Shown: in pieces, positions 8,819 to 18,066 of the stretch | Layout of the letters: the number at the start of each line of letters is the position of its first letter | How positions within the stretch are numbered: the first letter of the stretch is position 1 | Assembly (NCBI RefSeq): GCF_003173775.1 | Contig: NZ_CP029552.1 | Coordinates: forward strand, 1,468,001 to 1,532,000 | DNA: 64,000 nt | DNA from: Methylobacterium sp. 17Sr1-1 | GTDB lineage: Bacteria > Pseudomonadota > Alphaproteobacteria > Rhizobiales > Beijerinckiaceae | Direction: 5' to 3' | Notes under the pieces: generated by a model | Database searches by the model: none | What the model saw: only the letters and a program-made list of their open reading frames with translations | Told to the model about the DNA's origin: nothing | Made by a program: the position numbers and the translations under genes

Positions 8819-11281
8819 TCAGGCCGGCGTCCGCTTCCGCTGACGGGCCAGGACACCGCGTAGCGCCCGCGCGACCTGTTCGGCCGAGTAGGGTTTGCGC
8901 ACGAGCTCGAAGCCGTGCGCGTCGTCACGCGCCAGCACGTCGCTGTAACCGGTGGTCAGGATCACCGGCAGGTCCGGGTGGCTGACCCGCAGCCGCCGGG
9001 CAAGCTCGACCCCCCCGATGCCGGGCATCACCACGTCCGAGAACACGGCGTCGAACCGCGACGGCACCCTTCCCAGCTCGTCGAGCGCCGCTTCCGCGTT
9101 GTGCGCCCAGACCGTCGTGTGGCCGAGATCCTCCAGGAGTTGCGTGCAGAAGCGCCCGACGTCGAGGTTGTCCTCCACCACCAGCACGGACAGGGCGCGT
9201 CCCCCGTCCTGCTCGCCGGCTTCGTCGTCGCCATCCTCCTCGACATGGAGGGGTGGGCCGACATGGGGCAGGTAGAGCGTGAAGGTCGTCCCGCGCCCCA
9301 CCTCGCTCGCCACCTCGACGTCGCCGCCCGACTGCTTGGCGAACCCGATCACCTGGCTCAGGCCCAACCCGGTTCCCTTCCCCACCTCCTTGGTGGTGAA
9401 GAACGGCTCGAAGATGCGCGCGAGGAACTCCGGCGCGATGCCGGCGCCCTCGTCCGAGACCCGTACGACGGCAAAGGGGCCGGGGGCGCCCGCGTGCCCG
9501 CGAATGGAGGGCAGCGCTTCGCCGCAGGTGAGCCGGAGCGTCAGCGTGCCCTCGCCGTCCATGGCGTCGCGTGCGTTCACGGCGAGGTTCACCAGCGCGG
9601 TCTCGAACTGGCTCGTATCGGCCCGCACGTGGCAGGGTTCGGCGGGCACCTCCGTCACGATGCGGATGCGCGCGCCGGTCACCGCGTTCAGCATCTCCGC
9701 GGTGGCCCGCACGCGCTCGCCGATTTCGAACACCTCCGGCTTGAGGGCCTGGCGGCGGGCGAAGGCGAGGAGCTGGCTGGTCAGCTTGGCGGCGCGGTCG
9801 ACCGTGTCGGCCACCGCCTCCAGGTAGCGGACCCGGCGCTCCTCCGGCAGGGTCGGCCGGCGCAGGAACTCGACCGACGAGCGGATGATGGTCAGCAGGT
9901 TGTTGAAATCATGCGCGACGCCGCCGGTGAGCTGGCCCACCGCCTCCATCTTCTGGGCGTGGCGCAGCGCCTCCTCGGCCCGCGCGAGCTGCTCCTGCCC
10001 GCGCACCCGTTCGGTGGCGTCCACGCCGTACTGGAAGGCGCCGATCCGCCGCCCCTGCGCGTCCCGCAGCGTCGTGAACCGGATCTCGTAGCAGGACCGC
10101 GACCGACCGGGGCCGCCGAACTCCTCGACGATCACGAACTCCTCGCCGGCGAGCGCCCGCCCCCAGACCGAGCGAACCAGTTCCCGCTGCTCGGGAACGC
10201 CGTCCAGGAGACCGAGGAGGTCGTCGCCGACCTTGGGCCGCACGCCGTACGTGGCCTCGAACTCGTTGGCGAAGGCGCGGTTCAAGGCCAGCACGCGGTA
10301 ATCGGGGTCGAGCGCCGCGACCAGGGCGTCGGTCGTCTCGAACACGTCGGCCCAGAGCTTGCGCTGCGCGAGCGCTTCCTCGACCCGGCGTTCGAGCGTC
10401 GCATTCATCTCGCGCAGCCGCTCCTCCGCGACCCTCCGGTCGTGGATGTCCTCGACCACGCCGTACCAGCGGACGATGCCGCCGCCCTCGTCCCAGCGCG
10501 GCCGCGCCCGGGCGCGCATCCAGCGGTACTCCCCGACGCCCGCGACGCGGATGCGGTAGTCGACGTCAACCGGTTCGCCCGAACTCAGCGAGGCCGCGAA
10601 GACCGTCATCGTCCCCGGCAGGTCATCGGGGTGCAGCGCCTTGGCCCAGCCCGCCCCGTCCGGTTCGCCGGCGGCTTGCCCGGTGAGTTCGAGCCAGCGG
10701 TTCGAGTACGAGGTGATGTTGCCGTCCGCGTCGCAGGTCCAGGGCACCTGCGGGTTGAGCTCGACCGTGTGCCGGAAGTGGTCCTCGCTCTCGCGCAAGG
10801 CGGCCTCGGCGAGCACGCGGTCGGTGGTCTCGGCGGTGACGCAGAACAGGCCGCCGATGCCGCCGGCATCGTCGAGGACCGGCGAGTAGGTGAAGGACCA
10901 CCAACTCCGCTCGGGTTCTCCCTCGCGCGAGAGGTCGAGCATGACGTCCGTCATCTTCCGGCTCTCGCCGGCCATCGTGGCGTCGACGAGCGGCCCGATC
11001 TCGCCCCAGATGCTCGCCCAGACCTCGCGGAAAGGCCTGCCGAGGGCCGTGGGCAGGCGGTAGCCGAGGATCGGCCGGTAGGCGTCGTTGTAGAAGCAGA
11101 GCAGGTCCGGTCCCCAGGCGAGGAACATCGCCGTGGGACAGGAGAGCATCAGCGAGAGGGTGGAGCGCAGGGCCGTCGGCCAGGTTTCCGGAGGCCCGAG
11201 CGACGTTGCCGACCAATCGCGGGCACGGATCTCCGCACCGGTCACACCCCCGGGCGGCAGGAACGGGAACGCGTCAGGCAT
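8819..11281 (-). CDS. Multi-PAS hybrid sensor histidine kinase
   Basis: A predicted 820-residue protein. It starts with the local N-terminal PAS module (IRARDWSATSLGPPETW), followed by a PAS_3-like unit (PWTCDADGNITSYSNRW), another PAS unit (FETTDALVAALDPDYRV), HisKA with GGVAHDFNNLL (His about 457), HATPase (DEGAGI, GTGLGLSQ) and a C-terminal receiver (FSDVVMPG, Asp about 749; VRKPYS). It is a paralogue of the kinase at 2366-5200. The ATG at 11281 gives an N-terminus matching the paralogues; the longer open frame is non-coding by composition. It converges on the HWE kinase with only 52 bp between their ends. Confidence 0.9.
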   Translation of the reverse strand: MPDAFPFLPPGGVTGAEIRARDWSATSLGPPETWPTALRSTLSLMLSCPTAMFLAWGPDLLCFYNDAYRPILGYRLPTALGRPFREVWASIWGEIGPLVDATMAGESRKMTDVMLDLSREGEPERSWWSFTYSPVLDDAGGIGGLFCVTAETTDRVLAEAALRESEDHFRHTVELNPQVPWTCDADGNITSYSNRWLELTGQAAGEPDGAGWAKALHPDDLPGTMTVFAASLSSGEPVDVDYRIRVAGVGEYRWMRARARPRWDEGGGIVRWYGVVEDIHDRRVAEERLREMNATLERRVEEALAQRKLWADVFETTDALVAALDPDYRVLALNRAFANEFEATYGVRPKVGDDLLGLLDGVPEQRELVRSVWGRALAGEEFVIVEEFGGPGRSRSCYEIRFTTLRDAQGRRIGAFQYGVDATERVRGQEQLARAEEALRHAQKMEAVGQLTGGVAHDFNNLLTIIRSSVEFLRRPTLPEERRVRYLEAVADTVDRAAKLTSQLLAFARRQALKPEVFEIGERVRATAEMLNAVTGARIRIVTEVPAEPCHVRADTSQFETALVNLAVNARDAMDGEGTLTLRLTCGEALPSIRGHAGAPGPFAVVRVSDEGAGIAPEFLARIFEPFFTTKEVGKGTGLGLSQVIGFAKQSGGDVEVASEVGRGTTFTLYLPHVGPPLHVEEDGDDEAGEQDGGRALSVLVVEDNLDVGRFCTQLLEDLGHTTVWAHNAEAALDELGRVPSRFDAVFSDVVMPGIGGVELARRLRVSHPDLPVILTTGYSDVLARDDAHGFELVRKPYSAEQVARALRGVLARQRKRTPA

Positions 11282-11619
11282 GTCGCCCGCAACCCTTCGC
11301 CGCGTCGCTCGTGGTCCTCCGACGGCCCCGGCCGGCCTGGGATGTCGCGCAACGGGAAGTCCTGCTTGGCATGGCGGCCGCGTCACCTGTCGCTTCGGCG
11401 TGGCAGGGCGCCCTGGCCCGCCACGCTCGGTCGGTCTGGGCCCTAGATAGTGCGGGTTCACGCGCACGACTGCTCCCTTGGGGGGCTGCGTCGTCGCGGC
11501 CGCCTGAATGGAGAACGGCCGATGAGCACGACATCGGCGGCCCGCGGGCACCAAAGCGCGTCCACTGCCGTTGTGAAGATGCCCCAGGGCCGACCGTGAG
11601 CCCTGCTTCCCGGTGAGCC
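11282..11619. other. Divergent intergenic region
   Basis: This 338-bp gap between a leftward hybrid kinase and the rightward yihY-like gene must contain both promoters. I see no RNA gene, clear operator palindrome or supported small gene in it. Confidence 0.45.
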
Positions 11620-12795
11620 ATGACGGACCAGCCTGCCCCGCCGCCTCCTTCCGCCCGACCCGAGCGGACCTCGCCGGCCTTGTGGACCGCGTGCCTGGGC
11701 GTGGCCCTCGTCGGTCTGGTCGCCTTACCGAGGCGGCGCGGAGGTTCCTTGCCGATTGCGTCCGGCGGTCCGGGGAAAGAGGACCGGACGCTCGGTACCG
11801 GGGATGGACCCGTCTCGCACGAGGGCGCCGCGGCCGAGCGTTTGGCGGACGCCGAGCCGGAGCGCGGGCGCAAGGCGGACACGCCCTCCGAGATCCCTGC
11901 CAAGGGCTGGAAGGACATCGCGCTCCGCCTCTACCAGGAGTTCAGCAACGACCGCATCCTGCTGGTCGCGGCGGGAGTGACCTTCTACGCCATCCTGGCC
12001 CTGTTCCCGGCTATCGCGGCGCTCGTCTCCATCTACGGCGCGGTCGCCGACCCGAGCACCATCGCCCATCACCTGAACGAGTTGCGCGGCATCCTGCCGG
12101 ACGGGGCCCTCGACATCGTCGGCGGCCAGGTGAAGCGGCTGGTCGACAAGGGCGACAAGGCGCTGGGCCTCACCGCGGTGATCAGCATCCTGATCTCGCT
12201 CTGGAGCGCGAACGGCGGGATGAAGGCGGTCTTTGACGCGCTCAACATCGCCTACGAGGAGAAGGAGAGGCGCTCCTTCGTGATGCTCAACCTGCAGTCG
12301 CTGGCATTCACCGTCGGGGCGCTGCTGTTCGTGGTGCTGGCGCTCACCGGCATCGTGGTCGTGCCGGCCGCGTTGCAGGTGCTCGGGCTCGACCAGAAGG
12401 CCTGGTACATCGCGCTCCTGCGCTTCCCTGCCCTGCTCGTCCTCGTCATCGCCAGCCTGGCGGTGCTCTACCGCTTCGGCCCGAGCCGCCGGAAGCCCCG
12501 GTGGCGCTGGGTGACATGGGGCAGCGCGGTGGCCGGCACCCTGTGGCTGGTCGCGTCGGGACTGTTCTCCTGGTACGTGGCGAACTTCGGCAGCTACAAC
12601 GAGACCTACGGCTCGCTGGGCGCGGCCATCGGCTTCATGACCTGGATCTGGCTATCCACGACGGTGGTGCTGCTCGGGGCCGAGCTCAACGCCGAGATGG
12701 AGCACCAGACCGCGCGCGACAGCACGGTGGACGGCGACAAGCCGCTCGGCGCCCGCCAGGCCCGCATGGCCGACACCGTCGCCGCGTCCACCTGA
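11620..12795 (+). CDS. YihY/BrkB family inner-membrane protein
   Basis: A predicted 391-residue integral membrane protein of the YihY (formerly BrkB, once called RNase BN) family. After a disordered N-terminal region of about 100 residues, the family core begins (GWKDIALRLYQEFSNDRIL) and has about six hydrophobic segments. Recognisable motifs are VTFYAILALFPAIAALVS, SANGGMKAVFDALNIAY, FGPSRRKPRWRWVTWG and GSLGAAIGFMTWIWLS. The biochemical function is unknown; homologues are implicated in envelope or transport functions. The start ATG is preceded by a CGGTGAG sequence. The long basic N-terminal extension may be partly outside the natural start, but no better downstream ATG is evident. Confidence 0.9.
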   Translation: MTDQPAPPPPSARPERTSPALWTACLGVALVGLVALPRRRGGSLPIASGGPGKEDRTLGTGDGPVSHEGAAAERLADAEPERGRKADTPSEIPAKGWKDIALRLYQEFSNDRILLVAAGVTFYAILALFPAIAALVSIYGAVADPSTIAHHLNELRGILPDGALDIVGGQVKRLVDKGDKALGLTAVISILISLWSANGGMKAVFDALNIAYEEKERRSFVMLNLQSLAFTVGALLFVVLALTGIVVVPAALQVLGLDQKAWYIALLRFPALLVLVIASLAVLYRFGPSRRKPRWRWVTWGSAVAGTLWLVASGLFSWYVANFGSYNETYGSLGAAIGFMTWIWLSTTVVLLGAELNAEMEHQTARDSTVDGDKPLGARQARMADTVAAST

Positions 12796-12913
12796 CAGGT
12801 CCTTGCCGAGGCGCCGCGCGGGCGATTGCATCTCCACCAGGGCCGGCCTACGGCGGACCCGGTGGCTCAACGGGCGATCTTCCCCTTCCAGGATGTCCGA
12901 TCCGGCAGAAAGC

Positions 12914-13180
12914 TCATCGGCAGCCAAACAGCGCCGAGGCCGGCCAAGGATACGACGTCATGAGGCGGCACGTCCGGTGCGGCCAGGCCTTTCGTCGGGC
13001 CGCCTCCTCATCGTCGTACGTTCCTCTCGAAGGCCGGGGTCCGGTCACTGCGAACCGACGGTCGTTGAGCTCCGCGAACGGGCGTCCCTCCGCGATGCGC
13101 TGGCGGAGCTTGTGCCGGACCTTGCCGGGACGGATGGGCCACCCCCGCGCGGCTTTGCCGTACCGGCGGGTGGCGTCCAT
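12914..13180 (-). CDS. Small hypothetical protein, weak support
   Basis: An 88-codon frame with high GC at third positions over its first half (RYGKAARGWPIRPGKVRHKL). No family is recognised. No good ribosome-binding site is seen. The rest of the 12796-13306 gap shows no other gene. Just left of 13307 is an AT-rich inverted stretch (AAAAGCTTT) that once followed the tRNA-Gly gene. This frame may be chance; it is listed because its codon bias is better than that of its shadows. Confidence 0.25.
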   Translation of the reverse strand: MDATRRYGKAARGWPIRPGKVRHKLRQRIAEGRPFAELNDRRFAVTGPRPSRGTYDDEEAARRKAWPHRTCRLMTSYPWPASALFGCR

Positions 13181-13306
13181 CCAGCCGTCCGGCAGCTAGT
13201 CGAGGTATCATGCCAGTATCAGGCAAGAAACTGATACCAGAATGGCTTCGGAAGCGCTTGAGGAAGTCCGCGTAACCGCCTGATGGCGGAGCGCAAAAGC
13301 TTTGTG

Positions 13307-13349
13307 GCGGGCGATCGGGATCGAACCGACGACATTCAGCTTGGGAAGC
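13307..13349. repeat. Distal attachment-site copy (3' fragment of tRNA-Gly)
   Basis: An exact 43-bp copy of the anticodon arm through acceptor 3' strand of tRNA-Gly(CCC), lacking the 5' half. It matches 32300-32342 base for base and diverges immediately on both sides. It marks the far end of the island. Confidence 0.93.
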
Positions 13350-13377
13350 CGTGGCAACTGTCTGATTTCATTGAAAT

Positions 13378-13827
13378 GTGTTCCCCTTCGCGACCTCTCC
13401 CCATGTGGAAGTTATGGTCCGCGTCTGGTCGGGGAGTTGGCGATTAGTTAGATGCTCAGGATGCCAACTCCCCTCCCCGCTTCCGTCCTCGAGATGGACC
13501 AGCGGCCTTGCCAGCACGTCGCCGGGCGTCGTCCCGTGCCGCGGCCTGCGCGAGGCGGAATGGGCCGAGACGCACCGGCGCTGCCAGGAGTTCGTCGAGC
13601 GCTGGGGAATGCAGGCGCACGCGACCGGATGGGACACGCTGCGGCTGTTCGGGGTGAGCCCGGACCTCGGCGCGATCCGCGGCGATTTCTGCGGTGTCCT
13701 GATCCCGTGCACACGCGACGTGACCGAGGCGACGGATGAGTGGATCCGGATCGGGAACGGGCGAGCGTACCGGGCGCACCCGATCAAGCAGCCGGGCATG
13801 ATCCCGATCTGGGGGACGAAGCGATGA
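13378..13827 (+). CDS. Hypothetical island protein, uncertain 5' end
   Basis: The last 95 or so codons look truly coding: REAEWAETHRRCQEFVERWG, WDTLRLFGVSPDLGAIRGDF and IPIWGTKR have normal composition and high GC3. The first 45 codons after the GTG at 13378 do not, so the natural start is probably further in or was lost near the attachment site. The function is not recognised. The stop overlaps the ATG of the next gene by 4 bp (ATGA), which supports its being a real translated frame and a two-gene unit. Confidence 0.5.
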   Translation: MFPFATSPHVEVMVRVWSGSWRLVRCSGCQLPSPLPSSRWTSGLASTSPGVVPCRGLREAEWAETHRRCQEFVERWGMQAHATGWDTLRLFGVSPDLGAIRGDFCGVLIPCTRDVTEATDEWIRIGNGRAYRAHPIKQPGMIPIWGTKR

Positions 13828-14069
13828 CCGGCGGCGACGCCTACAAGCAGAAGCTCCTCACCGACGACGCGCTCGACGCGGCGATCTCGGCCTACCTCGC
13901 CGACCCGTCGGCGCCAGCCATCATCGAGATCGGCGACAAGCGCCTCGACGTCGCCGCGGCCGTCCTGGCGAACGCCTACAGCACGGAGGTGCTGGCGCGG
14001 GAGGGCGTGACGGGGCCGCAGCGGCGGCATGCGGTGAAGACGGCGATCTTGCTGGCGCCGGTCGGGTGA
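13824..14069 (+). CDS. Small hypothetical island protein
   Basis: An 81-residue acidic and alanine-rich protein starting at an ATG that overlaps the upstream stop (ATGA). Visible segments are TDDALDAAISAYLADPSAPA and IEIGDKRLDVAAAVLANAY. The composition is normal for the organism. No domain is recognised. A hairpin-like ACCACT/AGCGGTGG sequence near 14140-14160 may end the unit. A role in the element is assumed only from position. Confidence 0.55.
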   Translation: MTGGDAYKQKLLTDDALDAAISAYLADPSAPAIIEIGDKRLDVAAAVLANAYSTEVLAREGVTGPQRRHAVKTAILLAPVG

Positions 14070-14227
14070 ACCTCACCGCCTAGCTGGCATGACCTGCGCG
14101 CCACTATGACTTTAATGCTACTCCGGGTTGCGTCATAGCGCAGCACCACTGAAAGCGGTGGCATAAGCTTCGCCTTTTGTTACGTTCGACCGCCGCGGTC
14201 ACGTGTATGGCGGTTAGAGGTAGTATC

Positions 14228-15238
14228 ATGGCGACGGTGACTGACAATTTTACCATAACTCGTCAGACCTCTGGGCAAGATACTGCTAAAATAAAACTCG
14301 AAATCAATAATGAAAATGGAAATGTTATCGGGGCATCAGGAACTATATACGAAAAGTCTATCGACGGATTATCGGACTATCTGAATTCCAGCAATACAGT
14401 TTACGAGTCTTATCGGTTCGAATCCCATGGAACGGTATAATACGCATATAATTTCAAAAATATCAGTATTTCAGCAGGCGGTTTCAATTATAATATTACC
14501 GGAAATGGTCAATTACAAAATCAAACTGCCACTATCAATGGGTCAGAAAATTCACAGATAGTCGGCACAACCAATTCAGATATGTTATTTCTCTATCTTC
14601 TATGTTTTGTTGCGGGGACACAGATCAGCACCATGCGTGGCAACGTCGCGGTGGAAGATCTGCGGATCGGCGATCAAGCGGTGACTGCCTCCGGTGCCCT
14701 GCGGCCGATCGTCTGGATCGGCCATCGCGCCATCGACGGCGCTGGCGTGGTCCTCATAGACGATCAGCAGCCGATCCGCATCCGCGCTGAAGCCTTCGGG
14801 CCCGGGCTCCCCGTCCGCGACCTGCGCCTGTCCCCCGGACATCCGGTGCTAGTCGGCGCCGACGAGGACGGCACCGGCGGCTACCTCGTCCCGATCATGT
14901 GCCTGATCAACGGCACCAGCATCATCCGCGAGCCAGTGACCTTGGTCACCTACTGGCACGTTGAACTCGATGCCCACGACATCCTGCTGGCTGAGGGCCT
15001 GCCTGCCGAGAGCTACCTCGACTGGGGGAACCGACCATTCTTCGAGGAAGCCTCTGACCACGCCCTACACAACCCCGACTTCGTCGTGCCGGGCCTTTCC
15101 GCCCGCTGCCGGCCGGTGGCGGTGGACGGACCGGCGGTAGAGGCGGAGCGGGCGCGACTGTCGACCGTATTCGCCGCCTCGCTAGGAGAGGCCTGCGCCT
15201 GGGATGAGGCCGGGCGCTTCGCCTGGATCGCCGCGTAG
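14228..15238 (+). pseudogene. Hint-domain protein interrupted by an in-frame stop
   Basis: One reading frame runs from the ATG at 14228 (preceded by AGAGGT) to the stop at 15238, broken only by a TAA at 14438-14440. The part after the stop continues in the same frame into a Hedgehog/intein (Hint) domain: CFVAGTQISTMRGNVAVEDL, LSPGHPVLV and a VELDAHDILLAEGLPAESYL segment. Hint-domain proteins of this kind in alphaproteobacteria are usually extracellular or repeat-associated and may self-process at the Cys. The N-terminal 120 codons are AT-rich and Asn/Ser-rich, whereas the Hint half is GC-rich, so the gene is a mosaic. Translation could restart at the ATG at 14582 and make a Hint-only product. 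Confidence 0.75.
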
Positions 15239-15279
15239 CCCGGACTGGTAAAATCCCCGCCGGCTGTTGTTGGCGGGGC

Positions 15280-15345
15280 TCACTGTACTGCCGACACCCT
15301 CGGCACCTCGCTCAACCGCGTCGTGAACCGCGGCGAGCGCCTCGA
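15280..15345 (-). pseudogene. Remnant of a umuC 3' end
   Basis: On the minus strand this reads SPRFTTRLSEVP followed by a stop at 15280-15282, nearly the same as the C-terminus of the umuC gene at 18067. Thirty-six bases are identical (15305-15340 and 18092-18127). Nothing upstream on that strand continues the polymerase. It is an isolated fragment left by recombination or duplication, and a possible homology point for rearrangement. Confidence 0.65.
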
Positions 15346-15454
15346 GGATGGTGATCCTGCTGGCAAGGGTCAGATGCCCCGTTTCTCGCAGGCCCTTCTG
15401 CGCTTGCTGCACCTTTCCGAGTGGGCGTAGCCTGCGGCCTGGGAGGAGTGAGCG

Positions 15455-15700
15455 ATGTCGATCACCTACCCTGAAGCATGGATCCCCGACCCCGATGGCC
15501 GCTCCCGCGTCGGGCAGGTTTACCGCGGCGAGGAGTCGATCGGTCGCGTGCGCCGCTGGCAGGACGAGGACGCCGGCTTGATCCGGGAATGGTTCACGGC
15601 CGAGCGAAAGAAGGGCGCCTTCTACGAGCCGATCGCGGGCACGCACGCGACCTTCGAGGAGGCGCTGGAGCGCATCGTCATGTACAGCGTGGCGCATTGA
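15455..15700 (+). CDS. Small hypothetical protein
   Basis: An 81-residue protein with a strong GGAGGAG ribosome-binding site 6-9 bases ahead of its ATG. It has a polar, mixed sequence (GQVYRGEESIGRVRRW, REWFTAERKKGAFY, FEEALERIVMYSVAH). No family is recognised. Composition matches the host. It stands alone between the umuC remnant and a palindromic repeat. Its clean start signal makes it likely to be expressed. Confidence 0.6.
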   Translation: MSITYPEAWIPDPDGRSRVGQVYRGEESIGRVRRWQDEDAGLIREWFTAERKKGAFYEPIAGTHATFEEALERIVMYSVAH

Positions 15701-15790
15701 GCCCGGCCGCCTACGTCGCCCTCACCTTCGCCATGCTCCTATCCTGCGCCTGAGGTGCGGTGTTGTGGTCGAGGCGGGCGGCGCGGCGCC

Positions 15791-15896
15791 TAGAGCATTT
15801 TCCGACGAAGTGGATACCGGTTCGTCGCAGAAAATGCGGCAAAACCAAAGACCTAGAGAAGCTTCGCGATTGCGGAGCGATCGTGAAGCGCTCTAG
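15791..15896. repeat. Dispersed palindromic intergenic repeat
   Basis: The first part forms a hairpin (GCATTTTCCGACGAA pairing with TTCGTCG-CA-GAAAATGC around a GTGGATACCGG loop). The second part is another imperfect palindrome ending in CTCTAG. The core motif GACGAAGTGGATACCGGTTC is, from general knowledge, a common intergenic repeat in Rhizobiales. It lies between the small hypothetical gene and the RTX-like gene. Confidence 0.6.
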
Positions 15897-15904
15897 ACGA
15901 CATT

Positions 15905-17689
15905 CTAGCCGATGCGCAAGGTCGACCCATCGCTAAAATGTAATACATCGATGCCTGATACGCTAATTAGGGCTTGACCCCCAAGTTCATTTTTCAGATC
16001 GACTATCGTGGAGCTTGCGCCGCTGCTTATGGTGGCATCTGCGCTGGTGTATCCAGACACAGCCAATATATCGCTGCCTCCTCCGCCTATGATAGTATCC
16101 GATCCCGTAAATTTGGATATATAAAATAAATCATCACCATTCGTACCGAAAATTTGTGTGTTGCCGTTCTTCGTATCAACAAACGTTGTCCCTCCAAGAC
16201 CACCATACATTGAGTCTGCGCCGTTTCCAGCATAGAGGGTATCGAATGCTCCTACAGAGACTAATATATTTTCTCCGGAAATAGCAGTTAGGGTATCTGA
16301 GCCGGCTCCTCCTGTGAGGGTATCATGTCCGTCGGAGTTGCCGCTGGATATCAGGGAGTTGCCACCGGATCCCGCTGTGAGACTTGATCTGCCACCACCG
16401 TAGAGAGTGTCACGACCAACGCCCCCCTGGAGAATGTTGGCACCAGACCCTGCCAGCAATGAGTTGTTTCCTCCTCCAGCCTCTAAAGTATCAGATCCTG
16501 ATCCGCCGTATAATTGGTCGGAACCAAATCCGAGCGCAACAAGCTTATTCTCGCCTGAGACAGCAACCAAGGTGTCATTGCCGGCACCGCCGACGAGTGT
16601 ATTTCTTCCTCCAACGTCTGTGAAGAGGAAGCTCCCACCTTGGCCAGCCCGCATATTAGTCAGCCCGCCACCAAACAGAGTGTCGTGACCGGCGCCGCCC
16701 TGGAGAAAATTTTGGCCACTTCCTGCGTAGAGCAGATTATCACCGGTGAGGGCTGTGAGCGTATCGGAGCCAGATCCGCCATACAGTTGGTCGGATCCGC
16801 TGCCGAGCCCAGTTAGCTGGTTCGCGCCGGAGCGAGCGACTAGTATGTCGTTTCCTATGCCGCCAATGAGAACGTCATGGCCATGGGCATCTGTGAACAG
16901 GAAGCTCCCGCCGGCCCCTGCCGTGAGGCGACTATTTCCTCCACCAATAAGGGTGTCCTGCCCCCCGCCTCCTTCGAGATAATTCCTGCCTGTGCCAGCT
17001 ATAAGCAGGCTGTTTCCGCCATTGGTCGAAACCAGTGTATCTGTCGCTTGGCTACCAACGAGAGTGTCATTTCCTCCCCCGGAAAATATCAAGAAATTCT
17101 CGGAATTTGAAATGTACGCAGGAGCAGACAGCGACTCGCTCTTTGCTGTACCATTTATCGTTTTGGAAAAATTTATAGATGTAGTAATAAATTCATCCCC
17201 TCCGTTATCACTCTTTAGCGTCAGATGACTTCCTTGTTGTATATTTGTATCATTGGACAAGACATAGACCTGACCGCTATTTATATCTTCGAATGAAATT
17301 GCAGAACTTGTTTGAAATCCAGTCTGTCGTGCTTCGAAACTGTATCTAGGTTGAAAATATGGCCCACCCCTAAATCCTGTTATCTGCGAACCTATAGTTA
17401 TTGTAACGATACCCGTGTTTATGCCTGCCTCATATTTGCTATCGATGCTTATAGACGGCGCTCCAAGCCCAAAACTGCCACCTACACTGTAATTCCTAAG
17501 GTCCGATAGCAATACGTTATCCGGGCCTATTGTAACAGTCTGAGTACTTTCCTGCGTATTTGCGCTGCCAACAGCAACGAAGCCACCCGCGTAATAAACG
17601 TCATATAGCGCTCGATAGGGTGCATATGACCCGCCGCCGCCATTAAGAGATTGCTGTCCGGCTGGGGTATAAAAATCCACGAAACTCAT
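15905..17689 (-). CDS. RTX-like calcium-binding repeat protein
   Basis: A predicted 594-residue acidic Gly/Asn/Ser-rich protein. Residues about 200-540 contain many nonapeptide-like RTX units such as GGAGNDTLV, GGSGSDTLT and GGGGSDILA, which in known proteins bind calcium and fold as a parallel beta-roll. There is no N-terminal signal peptide. Such proteins normally leave by a type I secretion system using a C-terminal signal, but no ABC/HlyD/TolC genes are in the window. The N-terminal 190 residues match nothing I recognise. Codon usage is much more AT-rich than the host, so recent transfer is likely. No strong ribosome-binding site precedes the ATG. Confidence 0.85.
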   Translation of the reverse strand: MSFVDFYTPAGQQSLNGGGGSYAPYRALYDVYYAGGFVAVGSANTQESTQTVTIGPDNVLLSDLRNYSVGGSFGLGAPSISIDSKYEAGINTGIVTITIGSQITGFRGGPYFQPRYSFEARQTGFQTSSAISFEDINSGQVYVLSNDTNIQQGSHLTLKSDNGGDEFITTSINFSKTINGTAKSESLSAPAYISNSENFLIFSGGGNDTLVGSQATDTLVSTNGGNSLLIAGTGRNYLEGGGGQDTLIGGGNSRLTAGAGGSFLFTDAHGHDVLIGGIGNDILVARSGANQLTGLGSGSDQLYGGSGSDTLTALTGDNLLYAGSGQNFLQGGAGHDTLFGGGLTNMRAGQGGSFLFTDVGGRNTLVGGAGNDTLVAVSGENKLVALGFGSDQLYGGSGSDTLEAGGGNNSLLAGSGANILQGGVGRDTLYGGGRSSLTAGSGGNSLISSGNSDGHDTLTGGAGSDTLTAISGENILVSVGAFDTLYAGNGADSMYGGLGGTTFVDTKNGNTQIFGTNGDDLFYISKFTGSDTIIGGGGSDILAVSGYTSADATISSGASSTIVDLKNELGGQALISVSGIDVLHFSDGSTLRIG

Positions 17690-18066
17690 ATCTTGTCGCC
17701 GCTCTTTGCTGATTAGTATTATGATCTGCTGGAATAACTGTCGCTACGATTGTAAGTTCAATCTAGGAACGAACGGATCGCATATTACGATATACGATCC
17801 GACGCTCGAACAAGCTAACCATAGGCTATCCTTGAAAACCCAGCACAACAAGAAACTGCGACAGACCATATCGTAAGCCACGCCGAACGCCAATACGATC
17901 TCTGACAACGGCAGTCGCGACTACTTCGGTGAGATCGGTACAAATTTACGTTGTATTAATTTTACGATTTCGTGCCCTGCAGCGCGGCATCTATAGATGA
18001 GATGCGCTGCTTACTAACAGATAGGCTTTCAATCGGGGAGCTTTGTACGACTGTTGCTTGCGAGAT
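17690..18066. other. AT-rich spacer, no gene seen
   Basis: A 377-bp AT-rich stretch upstream of the RTX-like gene and downstream of the umuC pseudogene. It should hold the RTX promoter. I see no supported frame, RNA gene or strong palindrome. Confidence 0.4.

Noticed and set aside
13307..13349. A second tRNA-Gly gene
   Set aside because: Only the 3' 43 bases are present; the acceptor 5' strand and D arm are missing, so it is an attachment-site remnant.
16200..17000. Possible CRISPR array or tandem DNA repeat
   Set aside because: The regular similarity comes from RTX codons in one open reading frame; spacing and sequence vary as in protein repeats.
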